Positions 26,748-35,818 of a stretch of DNA of 64,000 nucleotides are shown here, piece after piece. The stretch lies in contig CAVSIP010000003.1 of the NCBI GenBank assembly GCA_963728075.1, positions 62,001-126,000 on the forward strand, in the 5' to 3' direction. Every line of letters begins with the position of its first letter. Position 1 is the stretch's first letter. The notes beneath the pieces are model-generated. The model saw only the letters and a program-made list of their open reading frames with translations, had not been told where the DNA came from and ran no database searches. The stretch is from CAVSIP01 sp963728075 (GTDB lineage Bacteria; Actinomycetota; Actinomycetes; JAFAQI01; DASSKL01). Made by a program: the position numbers and the translations under genes.

Positions 26748-27144
26748 GTCCTTGGAGCAGCCATGTGGATCCAGATCATCAAGACCCGGCTCAGGCCGGG
26801 TAGAGAGGCTGTGAGGATGCCCCGCTTTGACGGACAGGGTTGATCGCTCGTCAGGCGACGGCCTTCAGAGTGGTTGACGTTGGACGTTGCTGCTCGTATT
26901 GGTTCGGCGTGAGGTAGCCCAGGGTGTGGTGCTTGCGGGTGCTGTTGAACCAGCTGATGTAGCCGACGACGGCGGCACGAGCGGCGGTACGGGTGGGCCA
27001 GGCGCGCCGGTCGAGGCACTCGGTCTTCAGCGCTGAGAACCAGCTCTCGGCGAGGGCGTTGTCCCAGCACGACCCGGTCCGGCCGACCGAGAGTCGGACG
27101 TCGTGATCGGCTGCCAGTAGGGCGAAGTCGTGGCTGGTGTACTG

Positions 27145-28592
27145 GGCAGGTTCAACCGGTGCTTGCAACACCTGCCTTCTGCAGTGACCTTAGCTGCTCG
27201 TCCAGGGCCTCGGCAGGCGTCTTCCAGCCGAGGATCTTTCGAGGCCTGCTGTTGATCGCTGCTTGAACGGCCAGCAGGTCATCAAGGTTCCACCGGGACA
27301 GGTCGGTGCCCTTGGGGAAGTACTGGCGCAGCAGGCCGTTGGTGTTCTCGTTGGTCGGCCGCTGCCATGGCGAGTGCGGGTCGGCGAAGTAGACGGCGAT
27401 GCCGGTGTCGAGCTTGAACTGGGCGTGGCGTGCAAGCTCCTTGCCTCGGTCCCAGGTCAACGAGCGAAGCAGTTCCGCCGGCATCGTGGCCATCGTCGTC
27501 TGGAGGGCGTCCTTCATCGCGACGGCGCCGTAGCCGGCGAGCGCTGGACCGTTCTTGATCCGCGGGACGGTGCCGTAGCCATCCATGCGGGGCAGGTGGA
27601 CGAGCAGCGTGTAGCGGCTCGTGCGCTCGACCACCGTGCCGATGGCGGACCTGTTCAACCCGATGATCAGGTCGCCCTCCCAGTGGCCGGGCACTGCCCG
27701 GTCCTCGACCTCGGCCGGGCGTTCGCTGATCACGACGTCGGCGGTGACGTGTCCTTGCGCCTTGTTGCGTGACCTCTCCCGGGGCACCCGCAAGGCGCGG
27801 CCGGTGCGCAGGCACGCGACGAGTTCGCGTTTGAGCGCGCCGCGCCCCTGGATGTAGAGCGCCTGGTAGATCGCCTCGTGGCTGATGCGCATCTCCTCAT
27901 CGTCGGGGAAGTCGACCACCAGGCGGCGTGCGATCTGCTCTGGGCTCCACGCGCTCGCCCAGCAGCGATCTTCGCGACGTGGCTTGTTGCGCCCCTTCCA
28001 AGTCGTCCGCGGTCCAGGCGCGACGGTCCCGTCGGGCGCTGCAGCTCACCAGCGAGCCGCTGCTGGACGTAGTCCTTCAACCGCGGGCTCGAGACCAGCT
28101 TTGGCAGCCTTGGGACGCTTCGCCGCCTGCTCAGCCTTCCACTGCGCGACGGACGCGCGATAGTCCAGCGTGGCGCCCCTGGTAGCGGCGTTGCGCCGCA
28201 GCTCACGGGAGACCGTGCCCGGATCACGGTTGATCTCACGTGCGATCGCTCGGACCCCAAGCCCCTTCGCCTTCAGCAGCGCGATGTCCTCACGTTCAAC
28301 AAGCGACAGGTAACGACCGGAAGGATCGGCGAGTGACAGCGTCGGCATGCCGCCACCGTGGCGAAACCACCGCGACCCCACCGGCATCGACACGCCGACG
28401 GCCGCGGCAGCCTCGTCGCTGCTCATGCCCTCCGCGATGCAACGCCAGAAGGACCTCTCCACCTGCCTCGGCAGGCTCGGTCGCCCCGGCGATCTCATCA
28501 ACGGCCGGATCGCTCGATCCGCTTGCTGCTGGCGACGAACCACCGAACACCTCCGTGATCACGAGGTGTTGCGACGACCAGTTGAATCCGCC
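27145..28592. mobile_element. IS30-family element
   Basis: 1448 bp with imperfect terminal inverted repeats: GGCAGGTTCAACCGG at 27145 and, from the other end, GGCGGATTCAACTGG; both continue to a shared GCAACACCT. The 3-bp duplication CTG flanks it at 27142-27144 and 28593-28595. Inserted within the DDE core of the IS3 orfB, so it arrived after the IS3 copy. Confidence 0.9.
27152..28543 (-). pseudogene. IS30-family transposase, two frameshifts
   Basis: The N-terminal frame has RYLSLVEREDIALLKAKGLG and AIAREINRDPGTVSRELRRN, the IS30 helix-turn-helix. The middle frame has LKDYVQQRLAGELQRP. The last frame has SPEQIARRLVVDFPDDEEMR, the catalytic HWEGDLIIG, LTWDRGKELARHAQF and NENTNGLLRQYFPKGTDL with the Glu. 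Shifts occur near 28110 and 28030; correcting both gives about 460 residues, the normal length. Because terminal repeats and target duplication are intact, these may be base-call errors. Confidence 0.85.
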
Positions 28593-29195
28593 CTGACTGC
28601 CGCGGTCGCTATGGAAGATCACGCCGGGCTCGGGGTCGCGGGCCGCGAGGGCGTTGGTGCAGGGCGTCGCTGACGAGCTCGGTGCGCATGTGGTCGGCCA
28701 TGGCGAACCCGACGACCCGGCGGCTGGCGATGTCGATCACGGTCGCCAGGTAGAGCCAGCCTTCCCAGGTCGGGATGTAGGTGATGTCGCCGCACCAGCG
28801 GGTGTTGATCCTGGCCGCGTCGACGGTGAAGTCCCGCTTGATCAGGTCCGCCCGGGCGGCGGCCTGCGGGTCAGCGACCGTGGTGGTCTTGAACCGCTTC
28901 GGTGCCTTGCCGCACAGGCCCTGCTCCCGCATGATCCGCGCGACCCGCTTGCGGCCGTGCCGGCGACCCTCGTCCTTGAGGTCGTCATGGATCTTGCGGC
29001 GCGCCGTAGACGCCCTTGGATGCCTCGTGCAGCCGCACGATCGCGGCGGTCAGCGCAGCCTCCTCGATCTGCCGCGGCGACGGCGTGCGCGTCGCGCTGG
29101 GCGTAGTAGGCGGACCTGGAGACCTCGAGCAGCTCGCACGCCCTGGCTGACGTTGCGCTCTGCTGCCTTCTCCGCCTCGATGAACGGGTACACCG

Positions 29196-29506
29196 TCACC
29201 GGGTCTCCTTCGCGAAGAAAGCCGTGGCCCGCTTGAGGATCTCCACGTCCTGCGCAGCCGGCGGTTGTCCCGCCGCAGCTGCGTGAGCTCCTCACGCTCG
29301 GCGCTGGTGAGCCCGTCCTGGCGCTCACCGGCATCACGCTCGGCCTGCTTGACCCACTCCCGAACCGCCGTCTCGGTCAGATCGAAGTCCCGGGCAACCT
29401 GCCCGACGGACCGGTCGCCGCGCTGACACAGCTCGACGATCTCGGCCTTGAACTCCGACGTGAACGAACGCCTCGGCCGGGGTGCATTCCTCCCCTTGTT
29501 CGCCAT
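29196..29506 (-). pseudogene. IS3 orfA (helix-turn-helix protein), one frameshift
   Basis: From ATG 29506: RRSFTSEFKAEIVELCQRGD, SVGQVARDFDLTETAVREWV, then the leucine-zipper-like LTQLRRDNRRL. A missing base near 29255 shifts the frame; the correct end is DVEILKRATAFFAK followed by ETR and a stop at 29196. OrfA binds the terminal repeats and is normally fused to OrfB by programmed frameshifting. The indel seen here is separate from that programmed site. Confidence 0.8.
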
Positions 29507-29909
29507 GCTGGACATCCTCTCCGGGGCACAGCCCCTGATGGTGGATGTCCGTCAAAGCGGGTCAAGCTCACTGAGCTCGCCGGGCTGATGGACCGGCTCA
29601 TGGCGATCGAACAGCCCGACTCGGGGCTCATCCGCTCTACCGCAGCCCGGGACACGACCGATCCCCGCACGGTGTACATGATCGTCGTGTTCGAGAGCGA
29701 GGAGAAGGCGCGTGCCCGCGAAGCCGACCCTCGCCGCCAGGAAGGTCTGGCCGCGATCAGACAGACGATGACGGAGATCTTCGACGGGGCGCCGGAGTTC
29801 GTCGACCTGGACGTCGTCACCGAACGCTCGACTCACAGCCCCTGCCGACCGCGCGTCGGCCGGGATGTCCTAGCAGCTTCCCTCGCCGGTTGTGTGGAGG
29901 ACCCGAGCC

Positions 29910-31322
29910 ATGACACAGATGATCACGGGGCAGTTCGAGGATTTGCAGTCGGCGATGTCGGGGCCGGTGTTCTTGCCGGGTACCGCCGGCTACGACGGTG
30001 CCCGCCGGGTGTGGAACGCGGACATCGACCGCCATCCCGCCGTCATCGCGCGCTGCCGCTCGGGCGCGGATGTGGCGACCGCGGTGACCTACGCCGTGGC
30101 GCACCAACTGGAGATCGCGGTCCGGGGCGGCGCGCACAGCATGTCCGGGGCATGCACCGTCGACGGCGGGCTCGTGGTCGATCTGAGCGAGCTGAACCAG
30201 GTCCATGTCGACCCGGTTGCCAAGCTGGCCCGGGTCGGTGGTGGCGCGTTGCTGGGTGACCTCGACGCCGCGACGGCGGTGCACGGGCTGGCTGTGCCGG
30301 CCGGCGCGATCAGCCACACCGGTGTCGGTGGGCTCACCCTCGGCGGCGGCATGGGCTGGCTCACCCGCAAGCACGGCCTGACCATCGACAACCTGGAGTC
30401 GGTCGAGCTCGTCACGGCCGACGGCACCGTTCGCCGGGCAAGCGCGGACGAGCATCCCGACCTGTTCTGGGCGGTCCGGGGTGGCGGAGGCAACTTCGGC
30501 GTGGTCACCGAGTTCGCGTTCCGGCTGCACCCGGTCAACCCGCTCCTGCAGGTCGGACTGCTGTTCTGGCCGCTGGAGCAAGGACGGGACATGTTGCGGC
30601 TCGCCCGTGAGGTGATCCCGACGTTGCCGCGGGATCTGAACGTGTTCACGGTCGGGTTCAACGCGCCTCCCGAGCCGTTCGTCCCTCCGCAGTATCAGCT
30701 TGCAACCGGGTATGCGCTGGTGGTGGTCGGGTTCGATGCCGACGACGCGCACGCCGCAACGATCGACCGGATCCGCTCGGCGCTGCCTCCGCTGTGGGAG
30801 CTGGTCACGCCGATGCCGTACGTGGCGCTGCAGCAGATGCTGGACGAGGCGAATGCCTGGGGTCAGTACAACTACGAGCGCAGCACCTATCTCGCCGAGC
30901 TCACCGACGAGGTCATCGACGCCATCGTGGAGCACCAGCCGAAGAAGACCTCGCCGCTGTCGACGATGCTGATCTACCGGCTCGACGCCGCCTACTCCGA
31001 GGTCGGTGAGGACGACACGGCTTTCGGTGGTGGGCGCTCCCCGCGTTACGCCGCCTTCTTCCTCGCCGTCGCTCCCACGCCCGAGCTCCTCGACGCCGAC
31101 CGGGCATGGGTCCGGGCGTACTCCGACGCCGTGTCGGCCCACGCGCTGCTGGCCGGGACCTACGTGAACGCTCTACCGGAATCGGACGAGAAACGGCTGC
31201 GCACGGTCTACGGGGACGCGAAGTATGACCGGCTGGTGCAGATCAAACAGCGCTACGACCCAGGCAACGTCTTCCATCGCAACGCGAACATCAAGCCGGT
31301 AACCATCCCGCGGCAAGGGTGA
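29910..31322 (+). CDS. FAD-binding oxidoreductase, berberine-bridge (BBE) type
   Basis: 470 residues from ATG 29910. The FAD_binding_4 domain has IAVRGGAHSMSGACTVDGGL, where the His in R-G-G-x-H-S is the flavin-linking position. It also has HTGVGGLTLGGGMGWLTRKH and DLFWAVRGGGGNFGVVTEF. The C-terminal BBE motif is YDPGNVFHRNANI. Such enzymes oxidise alcohols, sugars or alkaloid-type substrates with covalently held FAD. No signal peptide is seen, so probably cytoplasmic. Downstream of the small barrel-protein genes; a GC-rich hairpin follows at 31353-31389. Confidence 0.9.
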   Translation: MTQMITGQFEDLQSAMSGPVFLPGTAGYDGARRVWNADIDRHPAVIARCRSGADVATAVTYAVAHQLEIAVRGGAHSMSGACTVDGGLVVDLSELNQVHVDPVAKLARVGGGALLGDLDAATAVHGLAVPAGAISHTGVGGLTLGGGMGWLTRKHGLTIDNLESVELVTADGTVRRASADEHPDLFWAVRGGGGNFGVVTEFAFRLHPVNPLLQVGLLFWPLEQGRDMLRLAREVIPTLPRDLNVFTVGFNAPPEPFVPPQYQLATGYALVVVGFDADDAHAATIDRIRSALPPLWELVTPMPYVALQQMLDEANAWGQYNYERSTYLAELTDEVIDAIVEHQPKKTSPLSTMLIYRLDAAYSEVGEDDTAFGGGRSPRYAAFFLAVAPTPELLDADRAWVRAYSDAVSAHALLAGTYVNALPESDEKRLRTVYGDAKYDRLVQIKQRYDPGNVFHRNANIKPVTIPRQG

Positions 31323-31352
31323 TCCATACCCTGGGCGGGTAACCGTCGACGT

Positions 31353-31389
31353 GGTGCGGGCGCGGCGGGCCCTCCTCGCGGCCCGCACC
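31353..31389. terminator. GC-rich stem-loop after the BBE oxidase
   Basis: GGTGCGGGC at 31353-31361 pairs with GCCCGCACC at 31381-31389 around a GC-rich loop that can pair further. It has no T-run, as is common in high-GC actinobacteria. It lies 30 bp past the oxidase stop. The following 31390-31508 holds no recognisable gene. Confidence 0.5.
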
Positions 31390-31508
31390 GCCACTGCAGC
31401 TCGTCGCGACCAGGTTGGAGGCCCGGCCTTCGGCGCTGACCTGCGTCACGTGCGCCTCGGCACCGCTCGGCAGCCCCTGCCCCGGAGCGCCAAGGTGGTC
31501 GACGTCCT

Positions 31509-32090
31509 TCACTGGCCGGTACGGCCGTCGATCCGCTCGCGCAGCAGGTCCGCATGGCCGCAGTGCCGCGCGTACTCCTCGATCATGTGGACCAGCACCT
31601 CCCGCAGCTGCATGCTCGTGCCGCTGGTGGTGAGACCGGTCAGCCCGAGATCGGCTGCCGCGGCGACGAATGCCTCCGCGAAGGTGACCTCGTCGCGCCA
31701 CGCCTGCCACGCCCCGGCGACGACGGCCTCGTCGCCGACCGCACCGGTGAATGCCGCGTCGCGGTCGGCCTCGGTCCGGAACCGCCAGGGGGCGTCCTGG
31801 CCGGCCATGACGCGGCGGAACCACGCGCGCTCGACGTCGGCAAGATGCCGCAGGAGCCCCAGCAGCGACAGCGTCGACGGCGGTACGGATCGCTGGGCTA
31901 GATGGCCGGCGTCGAGCCCGGCGCACTTCATCTCGAACGTCAGCCGGTAGGCACGCAGGTACTCCACCAGCGTCGACCGCTCGTCGGTCAGCGGGCTGCC
32001 CGTGTCGCGCGGGTCGTCGCCGGGGTCGACCCACATGTCCGGGTGGACCGTCGACGCCGTCCAGCGCCCAGGGACCTCGTCCTCGTTCAT
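31509..32090 (-). CDS. DinB/DUF664 family protein
   Basis: 193 residues from ATG 32090. The DinB four-helix pattern is present with PPSTLSLLGLLRHLADVERA, HMIEEYARHCGHADLLRER and the three His expected for metal binding (H in RHLAD, H in VHMIEE, H in RHCGHAD). In mycothiol-producing actinobacteria this DUF664 group is related to mycothiol-dependent enzymes, but the substrate is unknown. ATGA overlap with the upstream ArsR-rhodanese gene indicates co-translation. Confidence 0.85.
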   Translation of the reverse strand: MNEDEVPGRWTASTVHPDMWVDPGDDPRDTGSPLTDERSTLVEYLRAYRLTFEMKCAGLDAGHLAQRSVPPSTLSLLGLLRHLADVERAWFRRVMAGQDAPWRFRTEADRDAAFTGAVGDEAVVAGAWQAWRDEVTFAEAFVAAAADLGLTGLTTSGTSMQLREVLVHMIEEYARHCGHADLLRERIDGRTGQ

Positions 32091-32755
32091 GTCGGTGCCC
32101 CCGTCGTGACCGGCAGGCCTGCGAGCTGCCACTCGAGCATCCCCTCGACGAGCTTGCGCGCGCTGCGGCCAGCAGCGCGCAGCTGGCGGACCGCGTCGTG
32201 CGCGAGCACGCAGTAGGCGCCGCGGCAGTACGCGACCACCTCGGCGTCCGCCGGCAGCTCGGCGAGCCGGCTCGCCAGCTCCTCCACCGGGACCGAGATC
32301 GCGCCGGGAAGGTGTGCCGCTGCGTACTCCTCGGCCGGTCGACGTCGAGCACGACCACGTCTCCCGCGTTCGACGCGGCGCAGCAGCTCTGCGCGGGCCA
32401 CCTCCTCCACGTCGTCCGCGCCGAGGTAGTCCTGCTTCGCGCGGGCGGTCTCCGCGAGGTGCACCTGGGCGACCGCGCGCAGGTCGGCGTACAGGGCCGC
32501 CACGTCGGACCCGGCGAGGGAGTAGATCACCTTGGTCTTCTCGCGCCGGGTGGTGACCAGTCCCGCCTGCCGCAGCGTCTGCAGGTTGGCCGAGCAGGTG
32601 GTCACGCCCAGCTCGGCGGCCGCGGCCAGCGACTCCACGCTTCGCGGTCCCTGCGCCAGCAGGTCGAGCAGCTCCAGCCGTTTCGGGCTGCCCAGCGCCT
32701 TGCCGACCAGAGCGAACTGCGTGAACAGGTGCTCCTTGGCCTTCCGGTCGCCCAC
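32087..32755 (-). CDS. ArsR-rhodanese fusion regulator with a compensated frameshift
   Basis: 222 residues. The N-terminal ArsR winged helix has ALGSPKRLELLDLLAQGPRS and CSANLQTLRQAGLVTTRR; the C-terminal rhodanese domain has YAAAHLPGAISVPVEELASR and the active Cys in VVAYCRGAYCVL. Between them the reading is garbled over about 15 residues (ERGRRGRARRR). An extra G near 32370 and a missing C near 32340 replace what should be R-G-D-V-V-V-L-D-V-R-P. The frame returns correctly, so the protein is full length but lacks the first rhodanese strand. Divergent from an MFS gene 23 bp away, its likely target. Confidence 0.88.
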   Translation of the reverse strand: MGDRKAKEHLFTQFALVGKALGSPKRLELLDLLAQGPRSVESLAAAAELGVTTCSANLQTLRQAGLVTTRREKTKVIYSLAGSDVAALYADLRAVAQVHLAETARAKQDYLGADDVEEVARAELLRRVERGRRGRARRRPAEEYAAAHLPGAISVPVEELASRLAELPADAEVVAYCRGAYCVLAHDAVRQLRAAGRSARKLVEGMLEWQLAGLPVTTGAPT

Positions 32756-32778
32756 GTTCTAGACTCCTCTACTAATCC
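32756..32778. promoter_or_regulatory. Very short divergent promoter region, ArsR-rhodanese / MFS
   Basis: Only 23 bp separate the two start codons. The sequence has an imperfect inverted repeat TAGACTCCTCTACTA near its start. Both promoters must overlap the neighbouring coding regions, which makes shared control by the ArsR protein likely. Confidence 0.4.
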
Positions 32779-34068
32779 ATGGAACACAGTAGCAGCATCA
32801 TCGCGCCGACGACCTCGCCTGGGGTCCGGCTCGGGCTGCGGGCCAACCTGGCGCAGTTCGCGCTGCTCGTCGCGGTCAACGCGCTCGTCGGTGCGACGCT
32901 CGGGCAGGAGCGCACGGTCGTCCCGCTGCTGGCCGAGCGGACGTTCCACCTGTCGGGACTGACCGCTGCCCTGTCGTTCATCGTCGCGTTCGGCGTCGTC
33001 AAGGCGATCACGAACTTCCTCGCGGGCACGCTGTCGGACCGGTACGGGCGCAAGCCCGTCCTGCTCGCCGGCTGGCTGGTGGCCGTGCCCGTGCCGCTGC
33101 TGCTCATCACCGCCAACAGCTGGTGGCTGGTCGTCGTCGCCAACATCCTGCTCGGCGTCAACCAGGGGCTCACCTGGTCCACCACTGTGATCATGAAGAT
33201 CGACCTGGTCGGACCGTCCCGGCGCGGGCTCGCGATGGGGCTGAACGAGGCGGCCGGGTACGGCGCGGTGGCGGTGACGGCGCTGGTGACGGGATGGCTC
33301 GCCGCCGCCTACGGGCTGCGGCCCGCGCCCTTCCTCTTCGGCGCCGCTGTGGTGGCCCTCGGGCTCGGCCTGTCCGGGCTCGCCGTCCGGGAGACGCGCG
33401 AGCACGCCCGTTACGAGGCGGCCCGGCACGTCACGGTGGACGGCAGCCTGCACGGCCGGCTGTCCACGCGCGAGGTCGCCGTCCTCACCTCGTTCCGGGA
33501 CAAGGCGCTGTCGGCCGCCAGCCAGGCGGGCATGGTGAACAACCTCAACGACGGGCTGGCGTGGGGGCTGTTCCCGCTGCTGTTCGCCGCTCACGGCCTG
33601 TCCGTGGCGGAGATCGGCGCGCTGGCTGCGATCTACCCCGCGTTCTGGGGGACGGGTCAGCTGGTCACCGGCGCGTGGTCCGACCGCATCGGCCGCAAGT
33701 GGCTGATTGCGACAGGCATGTGGGTGCAGGCGGCCGCCCTGGGCCTGTACGCGGTCGGTGCCACGTTCGGCGCCTGGGCCGGTGCCGCCGTGCTGCTGGG
33801 CATCGGGACAGCCATGGTCTACCCGACGCTGCTCGCAGCGATCGGGGACGTCGCGCATCCCGCCTGGCGGGCCCGGTCGGTCGGTGTCTACCGGCTGTGG
33901 CGGGACGGCGGCTTCGCCGTCGGCGCGCTGCTGGCCGGAGTGCTTGCGGACGCGTTCGGCATGCTCACGGCCATCTGGGTGGTCGCGGGGCTGACGGCTG
34001 CCTCCGGTTCCGTCGTCGCCGTCCGCATGTACGAGACACACCCTCAGGGGCTGCGGCGCAGCAGGTAG
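32779..34068 (+). CDS. MFS transporter
   Basis: 429 residues with twelve predicted membrane helices. The loop 2-3 motif is GTLSDRYGRKPVLLAG, and its repeat in the second half is WSDRIGRKWLIATG. LNEAAGYGAVAVTALVTGWL is also typical of drug/sugar MFS exporters. Divergent from the ArsR-rhodanese regulator, a pairing frequently linked to sulfur or metalloid stress, so it may export a toxic anion or thiol compound; that is inference. Its 3' end overlaps the convergent membrane gene by 25 bp. Confidence 0.92.
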   Translation: MEHSSSIIAPTTSPGVRLGLRANLAQFALLVAVNALVGATLGQERTVVPLLAERTFHLSGLTAALSFIVAFGVVKAITNFLAGTLSDRYGRKPVLLAGWLVAVPVPLLLITANSWWLVVVANILLGVNQGLTWSTTVIMKIDLVGPSRRGLAMGLNEAAGYGAVAVTALVTGWLAAAYGLRPAPFLFGAAVVALGLGLSGLAVRETREHARYEAARHVTVDGSLHGRLSTREVAVLTSFRDKALSAASQAGMVNNLNDGLAWGLFPLLFAAHGLSVAEIGALAAIYPAFWGTGQLVTGAWSDRIGRKWLIATGMWVQAAALGLYAVGATFGAWAGAAVLLGIGTAMVYPTLLAAIGDVAHPAWRARSVGVYRLWRDGGFAVGALLAGVLADAFGMLTAIWVVAGLTAASGSVVAVRMYETHPQGLRRSR

Positions 34069-34562
34069 ACGGGGACCGCGCAGGCTCCGGCGGCGGCGAG
34101 GACGCCCACGGCCCGTACGACATCGCTCGTCGGGGCGACGGCAGCGACCAGCAGGGTCACCACGACGAGCGGGACGGCCAGGGCCAGCACGCCACCGAGC
34201 CGGCCGGCGAACCGGGTGAGCAGGCGCCGATCGACCACGGCGTCGAGGGGCACCGTGGCGGCGAGCGCGTACGCCGAGTGCACGGTCCACAGCGCGGCGG
34301 CCTCGCCGGTCACCGCCGCGAGCAGCGCGGCTCCGGACAGGTGGGCGGCCGCTGCGGAGAAGCCCGCCACCAGGGCCAGCAGGGCCAGGGCCGGGGCCAG
34401 TGACGCCGGCCAGGCGGCACCGACAACCGCGGCGGCGATGGCCACCGTGGCCGCCGCCCCCGTGGCCGCGCTCGGGGCCACCGCGTCGTGCACGATCGCC
34501 ATCACGCTGCCGCTCGCCAGGGCCATCCCACGGACGGCGAGCGCATCCCGGCTCAGCCTCAC
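34044..34562 (-). CDS. Membrane protein at the end of the MoxR/DUF58 operon
   Basis: 172 residues, mostly hydrophobic, with about four to five transmembrane segments (GAAWPASLAPALALLALVAG, LALAVPLVVVTLLVAAVAP, VGVLAAAGACAVPVYLL). No named domain recognised. GTG start overlaps the DUF58 stop (GTGA). Position suggests it works with the DUF4129-MoxR-DUF58 set at the membrane. Confidence 0.75.
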   Translation of the reverse strand: MRLSRDALAVRGMALASGSVMAIVHDAVAPSAATGAAATVAIAAAVVGAAWPASLAPALALLALVAGFSAAAAHLSGAALLAAVTGEAAALWTVHSAYALAATVPLDAVVDRRLLTRFAGRLGGVLALAVPLVVVTLLVAAVAPTSDVVRAVGVLAAAGACAVPVYLLRRSP

Positions 34563-35818
34563 CGCAGCGCCGCCCTGGGGGCGGCGGCCACGCGCGCCAG
34601 ATCGCGCAGCAGCAGGTCGAGGCTCTCCGCTCCCGTCCAGGCGGCGACCGGTACGCCGATGTCACCCAGCCGGGACACCAGCATCCGCCGTTCCAGGTTC
34701 CACAGCCGCAGGGCGACCCGGCCGGCATCGGTACGGGCCGGAGGCGGCGCTTCGGCGGGCAGCGTGTCGATGGCGACCACGGCCGCACCCCGCAGCCGCA
34801 GGTCGGCGAGCAGCGTCATCGACGCGTCGTCCACCAGCGGGGTGAGGACGACCGTGAGCGGTGCGCGGGCGGCGAACAGCTCCGGCCACCGGACCGAACG
34901 GACGGCAGCGGTGACCACGCTGCGCGTGCCCACCAGCCAGTCTCGTACGCGGGCCAGCTGCGCACGCCCGCTGCCAGGGGCCAACATCCGCTGGTGGCCG
35001 CCGTACTCGAACAGGCCCACGCTGTCGCCGATCCCCAGGTAGTGCTCAGCGATGCCGGCGGCGGCCCGGACCTCGGTGTCCACACTGCTGGTGCCGGGCG
35101 GTCCCACGTCGTGCAGCGCATCCAGGACGATGACCACGTCGGCGCTGCGATCCGTACGGGTGGTCGTGACCTGCAGACCACTGCTGCGGGCCGTGGCCCG
35201 CCAGTTGACCCGGCGCAGCCGGTCGCCGGTGACGAACGGGCGCACCCCCGCGAACTCCACCCCCTCGCCGACCGCACGCGAGCGGTGCGCGCCGGCGTAG
35301 GCGCGGGCCTGCGGTACGGCGGCGCGGGTGCTCAGCGCCTCGACGTGCGGCAGCACGGTGACCTGCACCGGCGCAGCGGTCACGGCACCTGCGCGGAGCA
35401 GCGCCAGGCTGTGGCAGCGTGCGACGGCGGCGCCGACCTCGTGCCGTCCCCAGCGCTCCGCCCGGTACGGCAGCACCAGCGTCAGCGGTTCGTCCGCCCG
35501 GACTGCGGTGACCACGGCCCCCGCGTGGCCGGCAGGTTCGAGGCCTGCGGCCGGCACGCGCACGGCGACCGCGTCGAGGTCGACGGGCGCGGTCAGGGTC
35601 AGCTCGACCTGCACGTCGTCGCCCTCGCTGGAGCGCTCGCCGCGGGTACCCAGTGTCATCCGCAGCGACGTCCGCCTGGCACCGGTGAGGCCCAGCACCG
35701 GACCGACGACGAACGGCACGGCCAGTGCCACGAGCTCCACCCGGCCGGCCGCGACGGCAGCCGTCAGCAGGAGCCCGGCGACGAGAACACAGCGCCGCAG
35801 CGCGGCGGTCGGAGTCAG
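34559..35818 (-). CDS. DUF58 domain protein
   Basis: The DUF58 core is clear: HRSRAVGEGVEFAGVRPFVT, GDRLRRVNWRATARSSGLQV and the VWA-like VVIVLDALHDVG. The usual start would be GTG 35740, giving 393 residues. The same open frame continues upstream through a hydrophobic helix (VLVAGLLLTAAVAAG) expected for this family. It reaches a CTG at 35818 that overlaps the moxR stop as CTGA and is preceded by AGGGGGCGAGAG, so I take this as the probable start. DUF58 proteins act with MoxR ATPases, possibly in envelope-protein assembly. Confidence 0.85.
   Translation of the reverse strand: MTPTAALRRCVLVAGLLLTAAVAAGRVELVALAVPFVVGPVLGLTGARRTSLRMTLGTRGERSSEGDDVQVELTLTAPVDLDAVAVRVPAAGLEPAGHAGAVVTAVRADEPLTLVLPYRAERWGRHEVGAAVARCHSLALLRAGAVTAAPVQVTVLPHVEALSTRAAVPQARAYAGAHRSRAVGEGVEFAGVRPFVTGDRLRRVNWRATARSSGLQVTTTRTDRSADVVIVLDALHDVGPPGTSSVDTEVRAAAGIAEHYLGIGDSVGLFEYGGHQRMLAPGSGRAQLARVRDWLVGTRSVVTAAVRSVRWPELFAARAPLTVVLTPLVDDASMTLLADLRLRGAAVVAIDTLPAEAPPPARTDAGRVALRLWNLERRMLVSRLGDIGVPVAAWTGAESLDLLLRDLARVAAAPRAALR

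Larger units (their letters stand above)
26851..29199 (-). pseudogene. IS3 orfB transposase, interrupted by IS30
   Basis: Starts GTG 29199 overlapping the orfA stop. Segments visible in order are YPFIEAEKA, SPRQIEEAALTAAIVRLHEA, RWCGDITYIPTWEGWLYLA with the first Asp of the DDE triad, ASRRVVGFAMADH and VIFHSDRGSQ with the second Asp. The IS30 intervenes, then YTSHDFALLAADHDVRLS, GRTGSCWDNALAESWFSALK with the Glu, and YISWFNSTRKHHTLGYLTP. Removing IS30 plus its duplication restores SDRGSQ-YTS exactly. Several single-base indels (near 29145, 29075 and 28995) also break the frame. Confidence 0.85.
26812..29570. mobile_element. IS3-family element carrying a nested IS30 element
   Basis: Terminal inverted repeats TGAGGATGCCCCGCTTTGAC at 26812 and, reverse-complemented from 29570, TGAGCTTGACCCGCTTTGAC. 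They match at 22 of 25 bases and share the run CCCGCTTTGACGGACA. Flanked by the 3-bp duplication CTG (26809-26811 and 29571-29573). Without the 1451 bp added by the nested element and its duplication, the IS3 element would be 1308 bp, a normal size. The orfA and orfB genes read on the reverse strand. Confidence 0.9.
26764..29824 (+). pseudogene. ABM-type small protein, split by an IS element
   Basis: The first 16 codons (MWIQIIKTRLRPGREA) lie at 26764-26811, then the IS begins. The remainder resumes at 29574. Deleting the IS with one copy of its CTG duplication gives an uninterrupted frame: GREA-ELAGLMDRLMAIEQ, then GLIRSTAARD, MIVVFESEEKAR and FVDLDVV. This is an ABM-like dimeric barrel protein of about 95 residues. 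No stop is found soon after V-D-L-D-V-V in this frame (it runs into the next gene), so a further indel near 29830 is likely. Clear recent insertional inactivation. Confidence 0.85.

Noticed and set aside
29145..29255. Frameshifts in the IS3 genes as programmed translational frameshifting
   Set aside because: Programmed slippage occurs once at the orfA/orfB boundary. Here several separate indels lie inside each reading frame.
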